From Aspidiotus rigidus (lineage: Eukaryota; Arthropoda; Insecta; Hemiptera; Diaspididae): a DNA stretch of 64,000 bases. The stretch lies in NCBI GenBank assembly GCA_035079385.1, contig JAVHKY010000025.1, forward strand, positions 14,110,501 through 14,174,500, written 5' to 3'. Positions 47,446 through 59,079 of the stretch are shown in pieces. Position 1 is the first letter of the stretch, and the number at the start of each line of letters is the position of its first letter. The notes beneath the pieces were generated by a model. That model saw only the letters and a list, made by a program, of their open reading frames with translations, was not told where the DNA came from and did not search any database. Made by a program: the position numbers and the translations under genes.

Positions 47446-48241
47446 GAAAGAGACGCAACTTTTGAACTACTTATCGCAGGGGACGACACTCATGAAAATT
47501 CTGACCTCCATTTAAAATGAAAAGAACATTGAGAAACTTCGAACATAGTAAAAGGTAAGGACTAGTGAACTTAATTTCTTTGTTCTAAATTAGGCACCTT
47601 GAAACTCGACCCAAATACGGATAGAAGAGAGAGGAAGAGAGGGAGCGGGCTAGTGCGTCCATTGATGACCTCGTGAATTTTCACCTCATATCCGTGCCCC
47701 GAATGATCTTGACCGACGTTGAGACTTCAAACAATTTCCACCGTACCTGATGGGAGGAGCGTGAGTCCAATCGTCTTTACTAGACGGAGTTATGAGACAC
47801 GAAATATGATCTTCATTTTTTGGGCGTTGGCAGAAGATTTCTTTCTTAAGAATGAAGGAGGCAAATTTGTAAAACTTGCGGCAAATGTGGCGCAACTTTA
47901 AGCCAACTCTGATATTCCTTTCAGTGGGGGACGTGAAGCTATCCGAGGAAGGTGGATGGTAATTTTAAACTACAGATCTAAGGAAGAATTGATTTGAATT
48001 AAGAGCTTTAGGATGATATTCTCAAAGCAGTACATCACCCAAAAGTTATAAAGGAAATACCGAAAGATAATACTGGAATTATTGAAGAAGCTTTTGTTGG
48101 CTCGCGGTTGCGATTATAGGGATTTGGATCATATATTGAAAAATTGTCGGCGGTGAGGCTGAGTGAGAATGATATTAAGGTGGAGATATATCTATACAAA
48201 ACTTGTTTCCGTCTCATTCTAAAATTTTTCAAAGTATGATA
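47446..48241. other. Intergenic DNA, nothing recognised
   Basis: AT-rich with a few short frames on both strands; none has a motif or splice context. Confidence 0.3.
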
Positions 48242-48589
48242 TTATGACCCATCGGCAGTTGCGGTTGAGACACGAAACCAGTTTTCGAATAAACTGTTGA
48301 TCGTTTTCAACATTTTAATACTGCACTGAACTTGCGTAACTCTCTTTAAAATCGTACCATTGATTTTGCGAAATCGATTCGATAAATATTCTAAATTTGT
48401 TGAGACCAAATAGCTCCAGGTTCTCTGAATGTCACGTTTCGAGTGTGGATAAGAGCGCGGACCATAGGCTTTAAGAAATAGCTTTTCGAAAAAGAAACTC
48501 TCGCTTGTGAGTTTCTGCAATCGAGTATAACGACTGTGGATATCGGCAACGAGGAAACAAATTTGTAAACCGTCCAGAATTTGATGCAT
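48242..48589 (-). CDS. Unrecognised open frame, possible exon or gene fragment
   Basis: A 115-codon frame with even base composition and a plausible amphipathic pattern (NLEYLSNRFRKINGTILKRV ... MLKTINSLFENWF). The spacing of R-F-x-x-x-N and T-I-N-x-x-F faintly recalls insect gustatory-receptor segments, but no transmembrane helices or conserved C-terminal motif accompany it. No convincing splice sites were found. It could be a pseudogene exon or chance. Confidence 0.2.
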   Translation of the reverse strand: MHQILDGLQICFLVADIHSRYTRLQKLTSESFFFEKLFLKAYGPRSYPHSKRDIQRTWSYLVSTNLEYLSNRFRKINGTILKRVTQVQCSIKMLKTINSLFENWFRVSTATADGS

Positions 48590-49178
48590 AAGATTTTTCG
48601 GACCCGTGAATTTAATATTATGCTTATCGTTCGTTTAACATTTAATGTCGAATAAAACTGGTATCTAACGTCACGTAATTATTCGCTTTTATTGCGGCTG
48701 TTCGGATTTTTGTATGACTGATACGGCCCAGATTGACAAAGTTTTAAATACCGTCGACGTCGTAAACGATGTAGATTCCGATGAATTGATGTGGCTCACA
48801 CGTCTTCCGCGTTCTTTCTTAATTTTTATTGCAATTTTATCAAGTTGTAACAATATACATGAAATTGGATGCTTTTACTTCAAGTCCTCACTCGACCCTT
48901 TGTTGAACGTAGACTGATGGTTTTGTCTTTGGTCATACAAAAAGTATTAAACGAAGTGAAAGTTCGCCCATGTTTGTTAATGCTGATTCCTCACTTCAAG
49001 GGGTTTCATGAGAGAAACTTGAACAAGTCGTCAAGTCGTAGTTCTTACGCATTTAGCGTGCAAAATTATTGCTTAGCACGCGAATGCAAACCTACGCGCG
49101 GCATTTGCAGAGGATGGGACAAAGACCTGCATCGAAATGCTCGCGTTACGACGAGTATCGATTTATATATTCAACAGC
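48590..49178 (+). other. Upstream region or 5' UTR of the unknown intronless gene
   Basis: Base composition is richer in GC than the flanks and short frames overlap (e.g. from ATG 48714, 67 codons), suggesting transcribed or coding DNA, but I could not join any of them by splicing to the gene at 49179. A TATATA word lies 15 bases before the proposed start codon. Confidence 0.25.
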
Positions 49179-49877
49179 ATGAGCAGAGCGGTCCACAAGC
49201 GACGCGGTACCGGCGGTAGACCGTATCAAATGCCGTACCCGTCACCCAGGGCCGAGTTCGCTAATCTAAATATGTCGCACTTATCAAGCAAGCATAAAGA
49301 CGGCGAAGAATTTCCCGAGCATAGGGTGCAAGTACAGTCTGTTATTCCTGCGAAGTCATCGACCTCCGTCGGCACCCACTCATCCTCATCGCCAGATTTC
49401 GAAATTTACTTAGAAAACGATGAGAAACATCGTATTCGCATCAGTGCAAAGAAAATGAAAACGTTCGTGAAACTATTCGAACAGGAACTGCTGAGACGAC
49501 TGACGCCCGCCCTTCTCCAGGGAATGGGGGCTCAAGAAGTGCCTTTATCGCCGTCCTTACCGTTTGCGGGAAATTCGCCAAAAACGAACGTTTCGAAATT
49601 ACCGCAGAATTGCACGCCACGCTTAAATGAAACCCGAGAAATAAAACCGTCTCCTAGGAAACTCGAAAGTCGTAAGGAGAATACCTCTCCAGCGTGTTGC
49701 CGTCGTAATCGTGAGGAAATTCTAGTACCCGATAAAATTTCCGCTTCTGAGTGTCGATGCGAGCACGTCGAGGAACTTGACGGAGAAGATTATTACAGGT
49801 GTAAATCGTGCAGACCGGTCTCACGGCCGAGATATGAGAAGACGCTTGGTGCTAATGATTTCCTTAGCAATATCTGA
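49179..49877 (+). CDS. Uncharacterised intronless protein with a Cys-rich C-terminus
   Basis: A 232-aa frame; the ATG at 49179 (AACAGCATGAGC) is preferred over the in-frame ATG at 49137 because the intervening residues look noncoding. Features: a basic N-terminus (RAVHKRRGTGGRP), a Ser-rich stretch, a charged central block (FEIYLENDEKHRIRISAKKM then a helix TFVKLFEQELLRRLTPALL), a Pro/Ser/Lys linker, and a cysteine cluster near the end (ACC ... CRCEHVEE ... YYRCKSC) that could bind zinc. No signal peptide or membrane segment, so probably intracellular. No family recognised. Base composition is clearly coding-like, and AATAAA follows 38 bases after the stop. Confidence 0.6.
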   Translation: MSRAVHKRRGTGGRPYQMPYPSPRAEFANLNMSHLSSKHKDGEEFPEHRVQVQSVIPAKSSTSVGTHSSSSPDFEIYLENDEKHRIRISAKKMKTFVKLFEQELLRRLTPALLQGMGAQEVPLSPSLPFAGNSPKTNVSKLPQNCTPRLNETREIKPSPRKLESRKENTSPACCRRNREEILVPDKISASECRCEHVEELDGEDYYRCKSCRPVSRPRYEKTLGANDFLSNI

Positions 49878-49914
49878 GCTGGTCGCCCTTGAACTGTGGA
49901 ACACTTTAGAAAAG

Positions 49915-49920
49915 AATAAA
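49915..49920 (+). terminator. Polyadenylation signal, unknown intronless gene
   Basis: AATAAA 38 bases after the stop codon at 49877. Confidence 0.45.
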
Positions 49921-51659
49921 AGTATTGAAAAAGTTTTACACTGCACTCAAGATATCAGTTTTCATAGCGAATTTTTTAATCGAATTTACGGTAGAAGCTG
50001 GCCTTCAAAAAAGGAAAAAAACATCTTAATCTAATATTATATGCCACAGTGAATGATTTTATTGGGCGTTGGTCTATCGATTTTTCATTCATTTTCTCCT
50101 TCAAAACTGTGCCGTCAGAAATTTTCATGATTTAAGGAGGCTCGTTCGTTCTCTCTTGTTTATCTCTTTTCTTTCTTGAAAACTAAAAGTAAATGAACTC
50201 TGACTGAGAAAATAAAGATTGGCGCTATCGATGAGTCGTGTGTAGGTATTCTTCATTGTTAAACTATACTCGATAAGTTGGAGAAACAATGTCTCGAAGA
50301 TAATATTTGACGCTCTTCCACAAATATCGTACGCGGTGCGCTCTTTTTTTTTGCTTTATTTATCAAATCAATTATTAAGACGTGTGTTTTTACGACGTGA
50401 TTTATTTTTCTATTTTCTACCGCATAAATACATCATCTTTGAATCACCTACCGCATCATAATGAATCACTTGTCTATATATTTTCTTTGTACCTGGTATA
50501 GATCGATAGCCTCGTGGCCGAATAATAACAAATAAGTAATAAGTAAATACCACGAAAATGATATAATAATCTCTCGTCTTCTTTTTGTAAACAGCATTCG
50601 TTCACTGCACTCCGCCGGTTGACGTGAAAAGACTTGAAAATTACGAACTAAAAAACACTCGATTGTTATGGTACACGAAGTTTTCATGGACATACTCTGT
50701 TTACTAATCAACTCATCGTCGTAATTTTTATCTACAGAAATGACTGAAAAGTTTACAAGAATACATTTTTTCCGAGTTCCCCTCCGACCATATATTTATA
50801 ACTCGAGAGTCGAAATTTTTTCCAAGTTCTCCCATCGTACATCACTCGAAAGTCGAAATTTTTTTCAAGCCTCCTCCTCTCGTATCATATAAACTTCGAG
50901 AAGGGAAGGCACTTGAAGAAAATTCCGCCTTAGCTAAAAATAACTATCAAAATTCCAACTCCGTCCCTTATGAGAAGCCAATTTCAGAATTACAACTATT
51001 TCAACATTTTCTGGCGAATCAAGATAAAAAGTTTGAGTAAATTACTCCATTTCATGAGAAAACATCGAATCGCCGTTGGCAAAGAATATCAAGCTCGATT
51101 ATATCGATGTACCGATTAGAAGCCTAGATAACTTAAGCCTAGTACGAAGAAGGATTAGACCTGATATAAACCTAAGCTAGTATGAAATTCTCTTGGTATA
51201 CAAGTAGTCTAATACATAGGCCTAGTATACTATACCTTAGGCCTGGTATAGAGAGTAATGTGTTGCCGTGGGAGGGGGGAGCGCAATCATCGAGAATATT
51301 CCCTGACGTGTCACCATTCTGTAGGGAAGGTGTTACCATCCCCAACATGTAGAGGGAGATGTGGCCTCGCAAAAATCGAGAATTTTTCCCGAGATGTCGC
51401 CATCCTTGAGGGAAGTAACGTTATCAGGAGCAAAAAATTTTTCTCAGTCTTTTCAACGGGGGAGGGGGGAAATTAATCCCAGGGTTATCTGAACGCACGC
51501 GCACGCTAACTTTGGAATTGGGGCAAGGGTGGGGTCAAAATATAGACATGAAATATGTCAAAATTACCGAACTTCCAATTAACTTCATAATGTTTCCCAT
51601 AAGACAGGTCCCCTGCACTCCGCGTTCTTGTGAGATTTTTTCAAGCTTTAATTTTTTTT
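49921..51659. other. Intergenic DNA with two diverged 46-bp-type units
   Basis: No gene seen. 50760-50900 carries diverged units (TCGAAATTTTTTCCAAGTTC, TCATATAAACTTCGAG). 51120-51250 repeats short words of the form CCTAGTA/CCTAAGC/GGCCTAGTATA. Confidence 0.35.
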
Positions 51660-51920
51660 CATCGTGAGGGATAGTCTTGACTTGAAGAATCTTTGTCCAA
51701 AATCCTTCTCTGGCCCTGGCTCATGTTAGTTTTAGCTTAGATCTTGTGCCCAGTGGAGATATTTAGCTTAAAACTTTAAAGTTATAGTTTAGTTTAGGAA
51801 TTCGGAGCTCAACCAGGCCTTCCTCTACGTAGGGATATGGCTTTAAATATTTTCAAGTTCCACCTCTATGAAGGATTAGAACTCGAAATATTTTGTGGTA
51901 CTTGAATTAAGTCAATGTCA
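51660..51920 (+). repeat. Dispersed repeat (same family as 35878-36090), copy 3
   Basis: GATAGTCTTGACTTG ... AATCCTTCTCTGGCCC ... GTTAGTTTTAGCTTAG ... CTCTACGTAGG words match in order those at 63740-63890 and 36600-36760. Followed by GATGACGTCAGG and GGACGCGGACA, as in other copies. Confidence 0.55.
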
Positions 51921-52149
51921 TTGATGACGTCAGGAAAATTGGACGCGGACACATTCTGAGACTCTAACCTTCAAAGCTGCGGCAATTAATCTGAACATAA
52001 TTCAGGAGTCTTAGCCTAAAATGCTCTTTCGGTTATAGCTAGCTTGAAATTTTTCCACAGGCTCAAAGCTCAGCATTTCAACAGGAAACCTGTTGATGCC
52101 TAAAAGAATTTGCACAAATGCTAAGTAGCGTGCAGTGTCAATGGTATCA

Positions 52150-52490
52150 CGATACCTTGTTTGAATTTAAATTAAAATTAATTATTATTTAAGTATATTA
52201 TATTAATATTATTTATTTTTTATCACTAATTAAAATTTTTTTCAAGTAACTTGAATATGAAGTATTAATTTTTTAAATTAATTATACATCAATTTCCTTA
52301 AAAAAAAATTATTATTCATTTAATTATTATAAAATTGAATATAATAATTTTCTTTAATCACAAACATTAATATTTAATTTTAAAATTTTATACTTTAAAT
52401 TTAATAAAATTATTAATATAAATTTACAATTTATAATTATTTTATTTAATTAAATAAATTATAAAACAAATGATAATTCAAATAAAATCA
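52150..52490. other. Extremely AT-rich stretch
   Basis: About 340 bases with almost no G or C, similar in texture to the centre of the hAT-like element at 41788-42512. No inverted ends were found, so it is not called an element. Confidence 0.4.
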
Positions 52491-52589
52491 TGGGGCTTGT
52501 TTTAAAAAATTTGCCGTGCGTTGGACGCCTTAACCTACGCTAATAAAGAAGTTGGATTTGCAAACTTTTGACTTTTGAACTATTATTAT

Positions 52590-53520
52590 GTGTACATGGC
52601 AGTAGAGAGATGCAAAGAGACTTGAAAAAATTTCGATTGTCGAGCTTTCAATAAATCTGCCGTACAAAGTTTCGACGATCGGGAAGAAATTACATTTTCT
52701 TAAAATAAGATTGAGATGTAAATATGTGTTACTAGAATGATTTTTCAATGAGAAATCCAATTATCACACCAGTTTTCCGATACAAGCCCCCCCACTTCCA
52801 ATATTGGCGTTTTTGGGTCGTGATTTGGATGTACGTCAAAATATCCAACGTTCATTTCAACACAATTCAGAGTTAGAGTATTCATCTTACGTGAAACAAA
52901 GCTCCAATTTCCTATATCTGAATTTTTCCCTGTTATTCCATCGGTGAAGTAATAGTAGTGTGTTATCTGATTCACATACTCGCAGCAATCGTCCGCGAAA
53001 GATACAGTTTACCTGATCGTCGATTTGGATGTACGTCAATTCAACTTTGTACGGCAGAAATGATGAGAGAGGGACTCGGAAAAATTTAGATTTTTGAGCT
53101 ATATTATATGGCAGCAGAGAAACTTGGAAAAATGTCGACTTTCGTGCCATATTATCTGACAGCGGAGGGCAGTAGAGGGACTTGAAAAAATGTCGACTTC
53201 CAAGGCATATTTTATGATAGCAGAGGGCAGCAGAGGAACTTGGAAAAATGTCGACTTTCAGGCCATATAATGTGAGAGCAAGCTTGGCAAAAAGGCGACT
53301 TTCAAGCCATAGTGTTCGATAGGAGTGTGACTTGAAAAAATTTTGAATTTCGGACCATGACAGCAGAGGGACTTGGGAAATTTCGAGTTTCAAGCTACAA
53401 TATTGATATGAGAGCAAGACGGGGAACTTGACGAAAAAGTGACTTACGAGCTACAATGTACGATGGGAGGGTTCGACTTCCAAGCTATGTATGATAGGTG
53501 AGAACCCAGAGAAATTTAGA
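52590..53520 (-). repeat. Diverged copies of the 46-bp unit
   Basis: At least eight units of the form GGGACTTGGAAAAATGTCGA | CTTTCRGGCCATATTATATGA | CAGCAGA between 53060 and 53500, with weaker ones to the left. Spacing is irregular (about 40-60). The long minus-strand frame here is a by-product of the repeat. Confidence 0.65.
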
Positions 53521-55041
53521 CTCTTCGAGACTTCAACTCCGAATTCAATTCTCAATATCAAAACAAATTCGACCCATAGAATAGGTTCCTCCTGCGTTCC
53601 TCGGTTAACCTCGCTGTAGAAGCCGTCGTTCTTTTAGACCCTTAATGAGGTCAAGGACATGAATGACTTCACCAAGATCGGACGCGGACGTTCCCAAAAA
53701 ATACCTTCCCAACAAAACGTATAAAAAGATGGGAAAAGAAGTTTGCAGACCGACCCCGGATCCAGATTGAAAAAAAAAACATTTGCATCCAGATTGCGGC
53801 CTAGAAACTGTTTATGTGACCCAGACTCGGCACAAGAAAAAAATGTTGCTACCAGATTTCGGTCGAGAAAATCGAAAGATCAACCAGATTACGAGCCAAA
53901 GAAAAGCTATTAGATGCAAAAAAGGTTGAAGTTCCTTCATTGGCAAAAGACGTGCAATCAACGTCGAATTTTCGTAAAGATTTTTAGTAAAACGCGCAAT
54001 TTGATCAGGTTTCAGTCGATTTTTGGAATTAAATTTCGTTGTCCACTAAAAGTCGACGTCGACCTCGCGTTGACTGGACCTGTTGACTTACTCCATAATT
54101 TTTTGGGTTTCCTCCGATTATTCTAACCGTCTGTTCAAAGTACCATAGAGATACGAGGTCAAACGATCAACTTTTTGGATCTCATAGTTTCCAGCATGAT
54201 GGTAAAGCAGATGAAGATGACCTTTAGTCGATACTAGAGAGAAAAGGAGAGACAGAGCGAGAGTGACTCAGTTTTTGACAGTTAAGTGTGTATCATTATA
54301 TTTTTTGGACCGCAAGCTGGTTCCCTCGTGGGCCGCAATCTGGATACAGTTTGGCATTCTGTAAATGATTCCAACTGCAAACAAATGTGTATTAATAGTC
54401 AATGTGGCAAATCTCAGAGACTTCTCTGATCTTGGCTCGATTCTCTAATTTTTCCCTGATTACTTTACTGACTTTTTCCAGTTCTTTCTAGTCATTCTGA
54501 GGGAAAAGAATAATTATAAATAAGTATCAAGGAAGTTGACGTCCAATGAAACAACGGAGGACTCTCAAACTGTATTTGAAATGACGCAGCTTTGCGTATC
54601 TCTCGAAACCGCGGTATCCATCTCATCAATCAATCATAACACTACAAATTGGATTGTTTGTGATTAATGGACTTGAAACCAAAGGGTCAACTTGATATGA
54701 CGCTAGAATAAACGTTTATATGATGCCGTAATGCTAATTGTGAATAGGGTATAGACGTCTCCATCTTGTCCAACAATGTGGCAATAGAAAGAAGACGGGA
54801 GAGCTTCCTCTCGGAGAGACGATTAGATGGCGTTGGAAAACTATATCAAACTTATCACTTGGCGAAGCTGATCAGCCCAGTTAGGTCTGCTCTTCCTTTC
54901 ATGTACAAAGCTTGGAAGTCATTACCGTCGATTTCCCCGTATCCCCCCTTTCTCTTTGGAACCACAATACATCATAAAATTTTTCCAAAGCCTCTGGATA
55001 AGTTCTCTCTGTCCATAAACAGCATTAAAAATTATTTTAGC
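53521..55041. other. Intergenic DNA, no gene recognised
   Basis: Contains GGTCAAGGACATGAATGACT ... GATCGGACGCGGACG of the dispersed repeat at 53645-53700. 54766-54990 has two overlapping frames of coding-like composition (CTTCCTCTCGGAGAGACG and on) that may be decayed element sequence; no motif is readable. Confidence 0.3.
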
Positions 55042-55205
55042 CGGTGGCGTAGCCAGGAAATTTTTCTGGGGGAGGGGGGTTGAAGAAAAAGTGGGAGAAG
55101 AGAAATGTTGCAAAAAATCGTTGGAAAATTATTTAGAATAAAATGTGATGCATATTTCGTGTGTCTGGGGGCGTCAACTCCTCTAATCCCCTCGCTACGC
55201 CACTG
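55042..55205. mobile_element. 164-bp MITE with GTGGCGTAGC ends
   Basis: Left end CGGTGGCGTAGCCAGGAAAT followed by TTTTTCTGGGGGAGGGG; right end CCCCTCGCTACGCCACTG. The inverted ends share GTGGCGTAGC and are followed by G-runs, as in the widespread CAGTGGCGTAGC group of nonautonomous hAT-like elements. The flanking 8-mers do not match perfectly, so insertion is old or the ends have drifted. Confidence 0.65.
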
Positions 55206-57374
55206 CTTTCAGTACTCCTTAGGGTTGCTGTATATTTTTCCGAATGGTACTCTCAAATAGCTTTCGAGCTCAGTACCTTAGATTTTGTAATACATATAGG
55301 ACTCGATGGTCGAAATTTTCCTCAAGTCTTGAAGATACGTCGAAACCTCAGATGACGTCACAATCGAGGAAGACGGACATTTTCCCCGAACACCCTCCCA
55401 TAAAATAGGCTCTACAGAATTTGAAATGGAAATCTTCGCTCAACTCAAAATTCGTTCGAAAATTTTCAAAATCGTTGACACCACATAATAGAAGACTTCG
55501 ACTGAATGGACTTTTAATTTCTTTTCACCTTCACGGTATTAATTTTGAGCTATTTTTTTTTTAATAGTATACGATACGTGTCTTAACTAATTTTTGTTAA
55601 AGTTTAAAAAGAACGTCAGAACTAAGTTCATGTACGATAAGTCTATGAGAATTTATTTTCTCTATTTCTGTTGCTTCAAGGATCAATGAAAAGCTTTCGA
55701 GTATTTCTTGTCGAATTTATTATAGGGTTTGATGGTTGTTTCATCATTTTGACTTCGCACTACCCATCTTTCTCGAAGGTTTTTCTTTCGAATTTTGTCC
55801 CTAAATTTTCAAGGTTTTTCTTGCTCATCAACATTCGTAATAAAGTCGACCATTATTCGATGAAAATTCTCCATAATTCCGGTAGCTAAATAGCTGACTA
55901 CTGGTTTATTTCTAGCATTACTCATCTGCTCTCGCCGATGATTCATATTCCTCCTATCACGGTATTCATCGATTTTGAGATATGACTGTGCCTGTAATAT
56001 TGATGCTTGGCGAGTTCATCATTTTCTCGGGTATGATAAATAGATCCATTATCCGAACATAAATATACAAAATGTCTACTGCACCATAACATCATTAGTC
56101 AACTATATCTATAGTTTTGCAGCTGATACCGTAAATTCGTAATATTTTTCACAGTTAGGTAGGTATGTACCTAATACATATCCTACCTACCGGTGCCCGG
56201 TACATAATTTAGTCGCTCGCGACGAGAAATATAGTCTACCTTCGCCATGAATTGATCAGGGTCATGAATTACGTATAGCTTCAGCACTCCTATAATATCA
56301 AGTTCATTTAGAATCGTCAGCATTCAAAATAACTACCAAATTATACGCATTGCAGCATTATTCGTCGAGAGAAGTCAACATAATATGAGGCATATATATA
56401 TAACTTTCTACACTGACACGAAGTCAAGGCTCCGAGAGTACACAATGTAACATAATATTGTAATCAGGTTCGCAATCACAGTTTTGGTGCAATCCACGGA
56501 CCCTATCATTGAAGGTAAATTGCTGACTGTCTAACGGAATCAATACCGTAAATTTTCGGAAAGGGAATTAAGTGATGGGCATGGTTCACGGTAAACTCTC
56601 TATAGTACTCTTTTCTTATCGTCGTGGAGCCAAAGTCGAGAGAGAACACAATATCGGAAAAACTACTTCAAGTTGAATGTCTAGGTCATAGAATTCAACA
56701 TAGCGATCTTGAAGGATCATAAAAATCTTCAAGATCGAGGAGATATTTCTTTTTAATAAGAGTAAAAATATAATCCCGGTTAATTAACAGATCAAGTGGA
56801 CATTATGAAAATTTGTTGCTGTAGTGGAGTATGGAGAAAAGGTCATAATAGGGTTACATCATTATATGGTGTTTATCACCTTCGTGGCCAAATGAGATAT
56901 GAGCATTTAGTGCGCGATTTTCTGTTTTTCATATCATAAAACTTAAATAAAGTTTAAAAGTACGTAGCACACATATTTTGTATTTAAGGTAGACCGGTTT
57001 GACAGTGGGAGGGCGCTGTTGACGTTGATTTTGGAACATCTTGAGATACGTGAGTGGAACGTTCTTCTGTACGTTCATATTTTGAATGAATCTACAAATA
57101 TTGAGTATGTCTGAAATTATATTTTATTCAAGTAGTGCAAAAAACTAATGCCTCTCTTGGCTGTTCAATAATATCGTTATTTTGTTCCACTTTTATCGGA
57201 CGGCACTAGTGCCAAACAGGATACAATTTGTTGCTCTCGGTTCGTGAGCCACTTTTTACTTTTTTGCATTAGTTAGGTACATGGTGGTTACAAGGGGAGC
57301 GGGGCGTGACTCGGGATCCCTCGACTCAGGGCGCCACGTTTCCCAATTGACTAGGATTGATTATTTGGTCTGTG
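55206..57374. other. Intergenic DNA, no gene recognised
   Basis: AT-rich. A further dispersed-repeat fragment (AGATGACGTCACAATCG ... GGACATTTTCCCCGAA) is at 55350-55410. Nothing else is recognisable. Confidence 0.3.
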
Positions 57375-58780
57375 ATGAAGTCGACATGAGAGTTGAACGA
57401 TAAAGAAGTGTATAAAGAGCTCGAGAACTTGGATTTTCATTCTTATGTGAAAGAAATGAGGAAATTCATTTATAAAAGCAAGCATATCATCAATGGTTCT
57501 TCCTTGAAAAAAGCCATCCTCATCCCTAAACCTGTGGCCCTACCCAAAGTTCACAAAACCGATATCCCTATGCACCTGGTGGTTTGTTATGTTTCCTTCC
57601 CTTCTTATTTGCTTGCTAAATTCCTGGACAAATGGTTTAAGTTTCATGTCGACTTCACCTCCCCTTATTCCATAAAAAATTACGTGACTCTGGTTGACGC
57701 CATTGAGGACGTCTTTACTCTTCCAGCTTCTCGCCTATAGTTTCTTTTGGCGCTGTTTGGTTGTTCTCACACATCCCCAAAGCTTCCATCCATCAGTTCT
57801 CAAATGAGCTCCTTGTTGGCGCTTGTCTCCCTTTGAACTTCTCAGCACCTGTTGGTCGCATAACTTTTGCAAATTTAGGAATAAGTTCTATGAGTTTCCA
57901 GATGAAGTCGGTGTACCTATCGGTTCCCCGTTGGGCTCGCTTTCTCTGAACAATTGTCGTACTGAGTTCCTCTATCTTATTGGTAGTTTCTCTTTACCAT
58001 GGAAACGAGGCGAGGTTTCAAGATCAACTTCCTCCATCGCCCAAGGACACCATATTCAGTATCTTCAGGAAAGAGACAGCTCTTGATACTCTTATTAATG
58101 CTTCACCTTTCCGCCCTATAACCCTTTCTTTCATGCATAGACTAGTCCACATTTCTATGTATAATACCGATATTCTCAAACCTCTCGCCAAGTCTAACCA
58201 CGACTTCCAGAAAATGATCCATAAGAAGGCTACGAAAAAAAATGCCTCGACGTCACCACCTTTCTTCCTCGCGAACTTCAGTGTACGAGGAGAGGCAAAT
58301 GGATTAAGTTGTCCTACCTGGAGAAATTTTCTCGCACGTTGGGCCGCACCCTTCACCACTTTGGCTTCCTCCCGGTTTATTTTATAATTCTAATACTCTG
58401 AGGCGTTTTCTTGTACGAGTCAAAGATGAAATTCCTGGGAGAGAGAAAAGTAATGTCTACGAGATCGAATGTCAGGACTATCCTGTCCTCTTCATTGGCA
58501 AGACTAGTAGACAAATAAAGGTTAGGGTTGAGAAGGTCGTCGTCTTCATGTATTTCTTCCTTGACCGACCACTTGATCTCAAATAATCAAAGATTCAAGG
58601 AGGGGTCAGAACTGCATATTGAGAATTCTCCCTTCAAACGATCGGCGTCCATGATGGCAAAGTCGGTTGTTTCTCAGGGTAGATCTAACAGGAAAGTTTT
58701 TGTTTTATCGTCGATTACACAACTCAACAAAGTAAAATTTTTCAAAGATGTCCAGAACGTATTCATCTAATTCTGAAAAT
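57375..58780 (+). pseudogene. Degenerate Penelope-like element (reverse transcriptase and GIY-YIG endonuclease)
   Basis: Fragments of one Penelope-like protein appear in order in shifting frames. 57393-57737: RT fingers, with ALPKVHKTDIPM matching the family signature G-L-P-K-x-H-K. 57738-57830: VSFGAVWLFSHIP, where the usual catalytic F-D-V reads FGA. 57820-57960: NKFYEFPDEVGVPIGSPLGS, the family's G-V-x-M-G-S-P-L-S. The Y-V-D-D block that should follow is missing. 58100-58200: FMHRLVHISM linker. 58385-58530: the endonuclease, NVYEIECQDYPVLFIGKTSR, against the family's S-G-V-Y-x-I-x-C-x-x-C-x-x-x-Y-I-G-Q-T-G-R. At least four frame changes and in-frame stops make it dead. No terminal repeats were found. 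Confidence 0.82.
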
Positions 58781-58825
58781 ATTTTTTTATGCTGAATTCG
58801 ATGCCTTTATTTTTTTTTCGTGATT

Positions 58826-58973
58826 CCCTCGTTTTCTTCCGCAATCTTGACGTTTAGTTGCCGCGGCTCGTTGCGAAGCGCATGGAACACTAAAGGAGTA
58901 ATACGAACAGGTGTGTCGCGCTTCGCAACGAGCCGCGGCAACTAAACGTCAAGATTGCGGAAGAAAACGAGGG
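58826..58973. mobile_element. 148-bp foldback element with 56-bp inverted arms
   Basis: Arms 58826-58881 and 58918-58973 are near-perfect reverse complements beginning CCCTCGTTTTCTTCCGCAAT, with a 36-bp spacer. The arms are GC-rich (GCCGCGGCTCGTTGCGAAGC). GATT flanks it on both sides (58822-58825 and 58974-58977), suggesting a 4-bp target duplication. It lies about 50 bp after the Penelope-like remnant. Confidence 0.85.
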
Positions 58974-59079
58974 GATTTACAGAAAACGAATAACGGCATC
59001 TAATTCAGCATTAAAAATACTTCCAGAATCGGATATTCTCGTTCTTGACCTCTTCAAAAACTTTATCGAGTTGTGTTAT

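Noticed and set aside
52887..53417. Minus-strand frame of 176 codons
   Set aside because: It is built from diverged copies of the 46-bp unit and has no independent coding signal.
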